A stretch of 10,775 bases of DNA. Origin: Pseudomonadota bacterium (GTDB lineage Bacteria > Pseudomonadota > Alphaproteobacteria > Acetobacterales > Acetobacteraceae). This document shows, piece by piece, positions 1-6,039 of the stretch. The position numbers were made by a program, and so were the translations under genes. Position 1 is the first letter of the stretch, and the number at the start of each line of letters is the position of its first letter. The stretch covers positions 1-10,775 of the forward strand of contig JAKBCD010000022.1 of NCBI GenBank assembly GCA_021808205.1, in the 5' to 3' direction. A model generated the notes under the pieces. That model was not told the origin of the DNA. It saw nothing but the letters and a program-made list of their open reading frames with translations, and did not search any database.

Positions 1-2
1 TT

Positions 3-68
3 GAAGCGGACCCGCAAAACGCCAAAATTCTCATCACCGATGGTGGTGGCTACAAGCTGAATCCCTGA
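3..68 (+). CDS. C-terminal fragment of an unidentified protein (cut by window edge)
   Basis: An open frame enters from the left edge and gives 21 residues ending in ITDGGGYKLNP before a TGA stop. The composition looks like ordinary protein, but the piece is too short to assign to a family. It would run tail-to-tail into the minus-strand deoxyribosyltransferase gene, with about 35 bp shared. The alternative is that this is chance reading-through in GC-rich DNA and that the real upstream gene ends outside the window. Confidence 0.3.
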   Translation, partial: EADPQNAKILITDGGGYKLNP

Positions 69-603
69 CCCAGGCGCCAACCGCCTCCAGGCAAAGGCCG
101 AACATCTCCAGCGAATCGAACGGGCGTGAAACACCATCTGGCGGCCGCACGAGCGGCAGAGTCAGGCTGCCTTCGATCATCAGATTATCCGCCAGCCCGA
201 AATCCTCCACCGCCAGTTCCTGCAGTGGCTCCCCCGCCACGCGGGCCTGAAGGCGCGAGCGCTCCGCAAACGAAGCGGCGCAGTTGGAATAAGCGAACAC
301 CGGCTTGCCCTGGCCCAGAAACCAGCCCAGCTCCACCAGCGTGCCCGCATCCGCTGAAGCGCCCCTGAACGGCGTGAGATTGGCGATAACCGCGTCGCTT
401 TCACGCATCATCGCCAGATCGTCGGCATAAATCCTGCGCCAAAGCCAGTCCGCTGGCTGGCTCATATCCAGCGCCGGGTTGAAGGGCGTTATGCCGCAAA
501 ACCCGAACGGAACGCATAACCGCCGCTTCGCCTCGGCAAACACAGCGGCGTTGGGCAGAAACACGTCCGGCCCGGCAAGATAGATTTTGGAAAGGCGGCG
601 CAC
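34..603 (-). CDS. Nucleoside 2-deoxyribosyltransferase family protein
   Basis: This 189-residue protein matches the nucleoside 2-deoxyribosyltransferase fold. Family members cleave or exchange the N-glycosidic bond of deoxynucleosides or nucleotides in the cytoplasm, for salvage or clean-up. Visible motifs are the opening IYLAGPDVFLP (residues 7-17), the SDAVIANL strand with Asp70, SADAGT with Asp85, and ELGWFLGQGKPV, whose Glu91 sits where the family's catalytic Glu lies. A late DNLMIEGSL block (about 140-148) is also typical. The start is GTG at 603, because the protein then begins just before the conserved IYLAGP strand; no good Shine-Dalgarno is seen. It lies 45 bp downstream of the BoxR-like regulator on the same strand and is probably cotranscribed with it. 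The exact substrate cannot be read from sequence. The C-terminal tail ending SACSHHHR is an extension that could reflect drift at the overlap with the upstream gene. Confidence 0.85.
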   Translation of the reverse strand: MRRLSKIYLAGPDVFLPNAAVFAEAKRRLCVPFGFCGITPFNPALDMSQPADWLWRRIYADDLAMMRESDAVIANLTPFRGASADAGTLVELGWFLGQGKPVFAYSNCAASFAERSRLQARVAGEPLQELAVEDFGLADNLMIEGSLTLPLVRPPDGVSRPFDSLEMFGLCLEAVGAWVRDSACSHHHR

Positions 604-648
604 CGGGGCAGCATCGGCCGCGCGGTGGTTGCGGTCAATATTGCGGGT

Positions 649-1581
649 CTATGCTGTTTCGGCGAGCGGCGTATGCGTATGCACCAGCTCCAGTAGCCCC
701 ATAAACGCTTCATCCAGCGTTTTGCCGCTGGTGTTGAAGGTGAGGTCGGCCTTGGCGTAGAAGCCCGCCCGGCTTTCCAGCGTCAGGCGGATGTCATCTA
801 CGCCGTTCCGGTTGCCCGGAAGCTGGCGCAAATCGCCCTGCGCCAGCACGCGGGTGAAATGGTCTTCAGGTGTTGCCTGCAACCAGATGGTGAGACAATT
901 GGCCAACAGCCGGTCGAAGGTGGAGCTGTCCCCCACCAGCCCGCCCGCGGTGGCAATCACGCAGGATGGGTGGCTTTGCAGCGTCTCTTCCAGGGCCTGG
1001 CGCTCATACCGGCGGTAGGCGTTGGAGCCATAAAGCGCCTGAATCTCGAACGGCGCGCAGCCGGCAAGACGGGTGATCTCCGAGCGCAGCTCGACAAAAG
1101 GCAAGCCAAGCCTGGCCGCGGTCATCTGCCCGAGCGTGGATTTGCCCGCCCCCCGCAGCCCGATGAGCGCGATGCGCCGGTTGCGCGCGGAAGACATCCC
1201 GCTCTCCACACTGCCGAATAATTCCTTCAAGGCGTGCAAGGCGCGTTCAATGGCCGGCGCGTCCCGCCCATGCAGCAGCCGACGGATGGAGAGCCATTCG
1301 GGCGTGGCGGTGGTTTCGTCGCCCAGCAGTTCGGCCAGCGCGCAGTCCAGCGCCTGTGCCACCTGTGCCAGCACCAGAATGGAAACATTGCCGGTGCCGG
1401 ATTCAAGGTTCGCCAGATGCCGTTCCGACACGTCAGCCTCGCCCGCCAGCACCCGGCGCGTCATTCCCTTGCGCGCGCGCAGCAGCTTCACGCGCTTGCC
1501 CAGACCGGAGAGGATTTCGGTCTCGTCGATCGGTATCATGCGGTCTGGTTCAATTCGGAAGCCATCCCCGCCCGTTAGCAT
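649..1581 (-). CDS. BoxR/BzdR-like transcriptional regulator: XRE helix-turn-helix fused to shikimate-kinase-like domain
   Basis: About 310 residues in two parts. Residues 27-86 form an XRE helix-turn-helix ([17 protein letters not shown], then [17 protein letters not shown]). Residues 135-300 form a shikimate-kinase fold with a P-loop GLRGAGKS (141-148), YRRYER (189-194), ATAGG (about 210-214) and R..FY.KAD near 271-279. This architecture is that of BzdR/BoxR, repressors of aromatic (benzoyl-CoA) catabolism in which the kinase-like part is known to sense the effector. The acidic residue at the substrate site (FVELD or DTD in relatives) is Arg166 in FVELRSEI, and GGG is AGG, so catalytic shikimate phosphorylation is unlikely. 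The start is uncertain: ATG at 1581, ATG at 1539 ([10 protein letters not shown]) and TTG at 1599 are all open, and none has a clear ribosome-binding site. No aromatic-degradation gene lies in the window, so the regulated target is unknown. Confidence 0.85.
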   Translation of the reverse strand: MLTGGDGFRIEPDRMIPIDETEILSGLGKRVKLLRARKGMTRRVLAGEADVSERHLANLESGTGNVSILVLAQVAQALDCALAELLGDETTATPEWLSIRRLLHGRDAPAIERALHALKELFGSVESGMSSARNRRIALIGLRGAGKSTLGQMTAARLGLPFVELRSEITRLAGCAPFEIQALYGSNAYRRYERQALEETLQSHPSCVIATAGGLVGDSSTFDRLLANCLTIWLQATPEDHFTRVLAQGDLRQLPGNRNGVDDIRLTLESRAGFYAKADLTFNTSGKTLDEAFMGLLELVHTHTPLAETA

Positions 1582-1612
1582 TTTTTTGCCGGACAACAAA
1601 GGGGGGGATTGT

Positions 1613-1642
1613 AATATATTGCATAATCCTAAGCCCTGTCCG
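1613..1642 (-). promoter_or_regulatory. Candidate promoter for the BoxR-like gene
   Basis: On the minus strand, CGGACA (1642-1637) and TATATT (1618-1613) are separated by 18 bp and match the sigma-70 consensus at 4/6 and 5/6. They lie in an AT-rich island in otherwise GC-rich DNA, between two divergent genes. Transcription would start near 1604, roughly 25 nt before the ATG at 1581. The same island presumably also carries the hslV promoter, but I could not find a convincing plus-strand -35/-10 pair or a sigma-32 site. Confidence 0.35.
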
Positions 1643-1678
1643 CGCGGCAGCCGCGCATGGCTGGGTCATATCCGCCTC

Positions 1679-1698
1679 TTGCCCGTGCCGGGGGGCAA
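1679..1698 (+). promoter_or_regulatory. Inverted repeat covering the probable hslV ribosome-binding site
   Basis: TTGCCC (1679-1684) and GGGCAA (1693-1698) can pair around an 8-nt loop. The six-G run at 1690-1695, the only Shine-Dalgarno-like purine stretch before hslV, is half buried in the stem. The start codon at 1703 follows four bases later. Such an arrangement could limit translation until the hairpin opens. This is inference from complementarity only; a GC-rich 6-bp stem may also be chance. Confidence 0.3.
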
Positions 1699-1702
1699 TG
1701 CC

Positions 1703-2266
1703 ATGTCTTGCGGCATGACAGAGCATTACGATCCGGTGGGCTGGCATGGCACCACCATTTTGTCCGTTCGCCGCAATGGCCAGGTCGTCGTGGCCGGAGA
1801 CGGGCAGGTATCGCTTGGCAACACGGTTGTAAAGGGCAACGCGCGCAAGGTGCGGCGGATTGGCAATGGGCAGGTGATCGCGGGGTTCGCAGGCGCCACG
1901 GCGGATGCCTTCACCCTCCTGGAACGGCTGGAAGCGAAGCTGGAGCGGTTTCCCGCACAGCTTGAACGCGCTTGCGTGGAGCTAGCCAAGGACTGGCGGA
2001 CGGACCGCTACCTGCGCCGGCTGGAGGCGATGCTGATCGTGGCGGATAAAGACCGTGGCTTCACCATCACCGGCAATGGCGACGTGCTGGAGCCAGCCGA
2101 TGGCATCATCGCCATCGGCTCCGGTGGCAATTACGCGCTTTCCGCCGCCCGCGCGCTTATCACGGTGCCGGACCTCACGGCCGAGGAGATCGCCCGCAGG
2201 GCGATGAAGATCGCCGCTGATATCTGCATCTACACCAACGAAAACCTGGTTGTTGAAACAATTTAA
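1703..2266 (+). CDS. hslV: HslV (ClpQ), peptidase subunit of the HslUV ATP-dependent protease
   Basis: HslV is a threonine peptidase of the proteasome beta-subunit family. It forms double hexamers capped by HslU and degrades unfolded and regulatory proteins in the cytoplasm. The diagnostic stretch is [19 protein letters not shown], followed by [43 protein letters not shown] and the C-terminal [13 protein letters not shown]. The nucleophile is Thr17, reached after removal of an N-terminal leader ending in WHG, which is longer than the single Met of E. coli HslV. ATG at 1703 is chosen because a G-rich run lies 7 nt upstream; ATG at 1715 ([12 protein letters not shown]) is equally possible and gives a 12-residue leader. 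The protein is 187 residues from 1703, normal for the family. hslU starts 2 bp after the stop, so the pair is cotranscribed and probably translationally coupled. Confidence 0.96.
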   Translation: MSCGMTEHYDPVGWHGTTILSVRRNGQVVVAGDGQVSLGNTVVKGNARKVRRIGNGQVIAGFAGATADAFTLLERLEAKLERFPAQLERACVELAKDWRTDRYLRRLEAMLIVADKDRGFTITGNGDVLEPADGIIAIGSGGNYALSAARALITVPDLTAEEIARRAMKIAADICIYTNENLVVETI

Positions 2267-2268
2267 AT

Positions 2269-3588
2269 ATGGATAGCCCCGTTTATTCTCCCCGCGAGAT
2301 CGTCTCCGAGCTCGACCGCTTTATCATTGGCCAGAACGACGCCAAACGCGCCGTGGCCATCGCTTTGCGCAACCGCTGGCGCCGGCAGCAATTGCCGGAG
2401 GAGCTGCGCGACGAGGTGGTGCCGAAAAACATCCTGATGATCGGGCCGACCGGCTGCGGCAAAACCGAGATCGCCCGCCGCCTCGCCAAGCTGGCCCAGG
2501 CGCCATTTCTTAAAGTGGAAGCCACGAAGTTCACCGAAGTCGGCTATGTCGGGCGCGATGTCGAATCCATCGTGCGTGACCTCGTTGAAGCCTCCATCAC
2601 CATGCTGCGCGAGCAGAACCGCAAGAGCGTTGAAGCGAAAGCGGAACTGAATGCCGAGGAGCGCCTTATCACCGCGCTGGTGGGCGATGGCGCGTCCGCC
2701 GATACGCGGGTGAAATTCCGCCGCATGCTCCGCGCTGGCGAGCTTGAGGACAAGGAGATCGAAGTCGCGATTAGCGAATCCCAGGGCACGCCCATTGGCA
2801 TGATGGATATTCCCGGTATGCCCCCCGGCTCGGGCGCCATCAACCTGGGCGACATGATGAAAAACATGTTCGGCCGCCAGGCGCATAAAAAGAAGATGCT
2901 GGTGCCGGATGCCCGCAAGGCCCTGGCGCGCGAGGAAGCCGACAAGCTGCTGGATACCGATGCCCTCACCAAGGACGCCGTTGCCCATGCCGAGCAGAAC
3001 GGCATCGTGTTTCTCGATGAGATCGACAAGATCTGCGCCCATACCGAGGGCGGCTATCGCGGCGGCGATGTCTCGCGTGAAGGTGTGCAGCGCGATCTGC
3101 TGCCGCTGATCGAGGGCACTACCGTCTCCACCAAATACGGCCCGGTGAAGACCGACTATATCCTCTTCATCGCCTCCGGCGCCTTCCATGTCGCCAAGCC
3201 TGCGGATCTGCTGCCGGAGCTGCAAGGCCGGCTGCCTATCCGCGTGGAGCTGAATTCGCTTTCGCGCGATGACTTCAGGCGCATCCTCACGGATACCGAA
3301 CATTCGCTGCTCAAGCAGTATGTGGCGCTGCTGGGCACGGAAAACGTGAACCTGGAATTCGCGGATGATTCCGTGGACGCCATCGCTTCCTTGGCCTTCG
3401 ATATCAACGAACGTGTCGAGAATATCGGCGCCAGGCGTCTGGCCACCGTTATCGAACGGCTGCTGGAGGAAATCTCCTTCTCCGCCACCGACCGTTCAGG
3501 CGAGAAGATCACCATCGACGCGCCCTATGTGAATGAGCGTGTGGCGCCATTGGCTTCCAAGGGTGATTTGTCGCGGTTCATTCTTTAA
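2269..3588 (+). CDS. hslU: HslU (ClpY), AAA+ unfoldase of the HslUV protease
   Basis: HslU unfolds substrates with ATP and threads them into HslV. The 439-residue length and all landmarks fit the family: N-terminal [16 protein letters not shown], Walker A GPTGCGKT (59-66), pore loop GYVG (92-95), a variable I-domain (about 110-240) with a Gly/Met/Pro-rich part near 175-200, Walker B IVFLDEID (246-253), the arginine-finger segment [11 protein letters not shown] (Arg321), sensor-2 GARR (387-390), and the C-terminal SRFIL tail that docks in HslV. ATG at 2269 lies 2 bp beyond the hslV stop and lacks a strong ribosome-binding site, consistent with coupling. A terminator follows. Nothing is missing or truncated. 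Confidence 0.98.
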   Translation: MDSPVYSPREIVSELDRFIIGQNDAKRAVAIALRNRWRRQQLPEELRDEVVPKNILMIGPTGCGKTEIARRLAKLAQAPFLKVEATKFTEVGYVGRDVESIVRDLVEASITMLREQNRKSVEAKAELNAEERLITALVGDGASADTRVKFRRMLRAGELEDKEIEVAISESQGTPIGMMDIPGMPPGSGAINLGDMMKNMFGRQAHKKKMLVPDARKALAREEADKLLDTDALTKDAVAHAEQNGIVFLDEIDKICAHTEGGYRGGDVSREGVQRDLLPLIEGTTVSTKYGPVKTDYILFIASGAFHVAKPADLLPELQGRLPIRVELNSLSRDDFRRILTDTEHSLLKQYVALLGTENVNLEFADDSVDAIASLAFDINERVENIGARRLATVIERLLEEISFSATDRSGEKITIDAPYVNERVAPLASKGDLSRFIL

Positions 3589-3600
3589 AATCGTAAAGAC

Positions 3601-3621
3601 AGGGGGCGTTGGCCCCCTTTT
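3601..3621 (+). terminator. Rho-independent terminator after hslVU
   Basis: AGGGGGC (3601-3607) pairs perfectly with GCCCCCT (3612-3618) around a GTTG loop, and the second arm runs into TTTT (3618-3621). It begins 12 bp after the hslU stop. The U-tract is short, so some read-through into dsbB is possible. Confidence 0.8.
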
Positions 3622-3629
3622 CATGCGGA

Positions 3630-3645
3630 TTGGCGGCGCGGCCAA
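3630..3645. repeat. Short inverted repeat in front of dsbB
   Basis: TTGGC (3630-3634) and GCCAA (3641-3645) flank a 6-bp GC spacer just before the AAGGAG sequence that may serve as the dsbB ribosome-binding site. It might be an operator or a small RNA hairpin. Five-base arms make chance a real possibility. Confidence 0.25.
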
Positions 3646-3665
3646 AAAGGAGCAAAAGCCAGGGC

Positions 3666-4136
3666 ATGAATTTTCGTCTCGCGGGTCTCCTCACGGCGGT
3701 GGTTGCGGCTGCGGCCCTTGGGGTGGCGTATTTTGTGCAATACCGGCTGCACTATGTGCCGTGCGAATTATGTTTGTGGGAGCGCTGGCCCTACCGCATC
3801 ACCATCCTGCTTGGGCTGTTGGCTTTGCTCATCGGCGGCGGGCTGGCCCGCGCCCTTGTGGCGCTTGCCGGGGTGGTGATGCTGGGCGGCACCGTCATAT
3901 CCGGGGTACATGTGGGGGTGGAATTCCACTGGTGGCCATCGCCGCTGCCGGAATGCAACGGCATCCTTGCCCCTGGTGCCGCCCTGCCGCTCACTCCCGG
4001 TGTGCCGTGCGACTGGCCGGTGCGCCTTATTCCCGGCTTTTCCATCTCGATGGCGCAGATGGATTTCTGCTTCACGATCATATTCGCCGCGCTATTGTTC
4101 TGGATGGCGGCGCGGCCAGGCAGGAGGCGCACATGA
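3666..4136 (+). CDS. DsbB-family disulfide bond formation protein
   Basis: DsbB is an inner-membrane protein that reoxidises periplasmic DsbA and passes the electrons to ubiquinone. The 156-residue product has four predicted membrane segments (about 5-24, 44-62, 63-85 and 131-150). It also carries the two periplasmic cysteine pairs of the family: Cys33/Cys36 in PCELCLWERWPY and Cys97/Cys115 in PECNG...VPCDWP. Arg40 after the first pair is the conserved residue linked to quinone use. ATG at 3666 is chosen because the first membrane helix follows directly and AAGGAG lies 13 nt upstream; an upstream frame extension to 3609 would add a basic, non-membrane head and is unlikely. The stop overlaps the coq7 start (ATGA), and a terminator upstream separates it from hslU. 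Confidence 0.88.
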   Translation: MNFRLAGLLTAVVAAAALGVAYFVQYRLHYVPCELCLWERWPYRITILLGLLALLIGGGLARALVALAGVVMLGGTVISGVHVGVEFHWWPSPLPECNGILAPGAALPLTPGVPCDWPVRLIPGFSISMAQMDFCFTIIFAALLFWMAARPGRRRT

Positions 4137-4642
4137 ACGAGGCAACTAAGCGTTACATCCGCGTGGACCATGCCGGCGAATACGGCGCCGAGCGCATTTA
4201 TGCCGGGCAGCTTGCCGTGCTGGGCCGTGGGCCGAAGCGTGATCTGCTCCGCCACATGCTGGAACAGGAAACGGTTCACAAGGAAAAATTTGAGCAATTA
4301 ATTGCTGAGCGCCGCGTGCGCCCCACCGCCATGCTGCCGTTTTGGCATGTGGCGGGTTTTGCCCTTGGCGCGCTCACCGCCGCCCTTGGCGAGAAAGCCG
4401 CCATGGCCTGCACCGTGGCGGTGGAGGAAACCATAGATGCCCATTACGCCGCGCAGCGTGATGCGCTGGGGCCGGAGGAGGCGGCGCTGAAAGACACGAT
4501 CGAGCATTTCCGGCAGGAGGAATTGGAACACCGCGACATCGGCCTGGAAAACGGCGCCGAACAAGCCCCTGCCTATAAGCTGCTCTCCGGCCTCATCAGG
4601 CTGGGTTGCAAGGCAGCGATCAGGCTCAGCGAGGCGGTCTGA
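4133..4642 (+). CDS. coq7: Coq7, 5-demethoxyubiquinol hydroxylase (di-iron)
   Basis: Coq7 catalyses a late ring hydroxylation in ubiquinone synthesis, converting the demethoxy precursor to the hydroxylated quinol at the inner membrane. All six di-iron ligands of the family can be placed: Glu20 in EYGAERIYAGQ, Glu46 and His49 in EQETVH, Glu98 or Glu99 in AVEETIDAHY, and Glu130 and His133 in EELEH. The start is well supported: GGAGG at 4123-4127 lies 5 nt before the ATG, which overlaps the dsbB stop by 4 nt. At 169 residues the protein is the short form without a mitochondrial-type leader. A long in-frame extension upstream to 3533 is only an open frame across dsbB. Pairing with dsbB links quinone supply with a quinone-consuming enzyme. 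Confidence 0.95.
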   Translation: MNEATKRYIRVDHAGEYGAERIYAGQLAVLGRGPKRDLLRHMLEQETVHKEKFEQLIAERRVRPTAMLPFWHVAGFALGALTAALGEKAAMACTVAVEETIDAHYAAQRDALGPEEAALKDTIEHFRQEELEHRDIGLENGAEQAPAYKLLSGLIRLGCKAAIRLSEAV

Positions 4643-4659
4643 ATCCAAAAGCCGCCCCT

Positions 4660-6039
4660 ATGGCCATCGCCCCGCTTCAGGATGGTCTGCCCCGCCCCGC
4701 CAGGCTGCGGGCCATGGCGGCCGTGGCCATGGCCGTGCTGCTGTCCGTGCTGGACTACGCGGTGGTCAACATCGCCATGCCCGAGATCGCGCGCGATATC
4801 CACGCTACGGCGTCGGCCTCCATCTGGGTTATCAACGCCTATCAGCTCGCCAATGTAACGGCGCTGTTGCCTGTGGCACGGCTGGGTGAAAAATTCGGCC
4901 ATGCCCGCATGTGCCGCATCGGGCTTGTCATGTTCGTGGTGGCCTCGCTGCTCTGCGCGATGTCGCAGACATTGCCGGAACTGGCGGTGGCGCGGGCCCT
5001 GCAAGGGTTGGGCGGCGCCTGTATTCTGGGCGTGAACGCAGCACTGGTGCGCTACATCTACCCCTCAAAACTGCTCGGGCGGGGCATTGCACTCAACGGG
5101 CTGATCATCGCGCTGGGCGTGGCGCTGGGGCCTTCCGTGGGGGCGGCCGTGCTCTCCGTGGCCAATTGGAAATGGCTGTTCCTGATCAACCTGCCCTTTG
5201 GCGGTCTGGCGTTTGTCTTCGCGCTCACGGCCTTGCCGCAAACCTCGCGTGTAAACGTGAAATTCGACCCGCTGAGTACCGCGCTGCTGGCGTTGGCGCT
5301 TGGCGGCATTGTGGTGGGGGGCGACCATTTCGCCCACCGCAATGGCTGGGTGGTGGGGGGCGGGCTGCTCGCCGCCGGCATTGTGTCCATGGTCTTGCTG
5401 GTCCGGCTGCAACTCTCCCGCACGCACCCGCTGCTGCCGGTGGATCTGCTGGCGCGCGGCGGTTTCGCGGCGGCGTTCGCCACCGGGTTCCTGTCTTTTC
5501 TCGCGTCCAATTTCTTCATCATCTCGATGCCGTTCAACTTGACGGATGTTCTGCATCGCGGCCCGGTGGAAACCGGCATCGTTATCACCGCCTGGCCCTT
5601 AACCATTGTGCTCACAGCACCATTGGTCGGGCGGCTGGCGGACCGCTACCCGGCGGCGTTTCTTTCGACCCTTGGCATGGTCATCCTCAGCCTGGGGTTT
5701 CTGTTGCTGCGTCTCCTGCCGGCAGCACCGTCGGATATTGCCATCGCCTGGCGCATAGCCGTGGCCGGGGCCGGATTTTCCCTAACACAGCCGCCCAACA
5801 ACAAGGCCATGCTGATGAACGCGCCGCAAGCGCGCCTGGCGGGCGCCAGCGGCATGATCTCTGTTGCGCGCCTGCTCGGCCAGACCATCGGCGGTATGCT
5901 GGTGGCCATCACGCTGAGCCTCGCCCATCCCGCACCCACCAGAACCTGCCTGGCCTTCGCGTCATTCGCCGCGCTCCTGGGGGCGGGGGCCAGCGCTCTG
6001 CGCCTGCTGGCCAAAAGCGGGCGTGGCATGGAGGGTTAG
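4660..6039 (+). CDS. MFS transporter, DHA2 (14-helix drug:H+ antiporter-like) family
   Basis: This is a 459-residue, very hydrophobic inner-membrane protein with about 14 predicted membrane segments. DHA2 signatures are visible: LDYAVVNIAMPEIARDI in the first helix, WVINAYQLANVTALLPV in the second, the loop-2/3 motif ARLGEKFGHARM, and an antiporter motif-C-like stretch LQGLGGACILGVNAALV. Members of this family (EmrB, QacA) export drugs and other organic molecules with the proton gradient; the substrate here is not predictable. ATG at 4660 is used because it lies 17 bp after coq7, although the ribosome-binding site is weak (GAGGCGG lies about 22 nt upstream); ATG at 4711, just before the first helix, is an alternative. 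It is probably the third gene of the dsbB-coq7 unit. Its last 78 bp overlap the convergent transketolase gene. Confidence 0.88.
   Translation: MAIAPLQDGLPRPARLRAMAAVAMAVLLSVLDYAVVNIAMPEIARDIHATASASIWVINAYQLANVTALLPVARLGEKFGHARMCRIGLVMFVVASLLCAMSQTLPELAVARALQGLGGACILGVNAALVRYIYPSKLLGRGIALNGLIIALGVALGPSVGAAVLSVANWKWLFLINLPFGGLAFVFALTALPQTSRVNVKFDPLSTALLALALGGIVVGGDHFAHRNGWVVGGGLLAAGIVSMVLLVRLQLSRTHPLLPVDLLARGGFAAAFATGFLSFLASNFFIISMPFNLTDVLHRGPVETGIVITAWPLTIVLTAPLVGRLADRYPAAFLSTLGMVILSLGFLLLRLLPAAPSDIAIAWRIAVAGAGFSLTQPPNNKAMLMNAPQARLAGASGMISVARLLGQTIGGMLVAITLSLAHPAPTRTCLAFASFAALLGAGASALRLLAKSGRGMEG

Noticed and set aside
1642..1656. GCGCGG/CCGCGC hairpin as a terminator between the divergent genes
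   Set aside because: No T-tract on either side and a 3-nt loop. Between divergent genes a terminator is not expected; probably a GC-rich coincidence or part of the hslV leader.
1073..1702. Upstream extension of the hslV frame
   Set aside because: It runs antisense through the BoxR-like gene and the control region. HslV needs its catalytic Thr close to the N-terminus.
2263..3303. A 346-codon open frame antisense to hslU
   Set aside because: It lies wholly opposite a complete, motif-rich hslU. The His/Gly/Ala/Arg-rich translation is typical of the antisense of high-GC codon use and shows no domain.
3533..4132. Upstream extension of the coq7 frame as a fusion protein
   Set aside because: It crosses the end of hslU, a terminator and all of dsbB, and reads as low-complexity Gly/Arg/His. 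The GGAGG and ATG at 4133 give a clean start.
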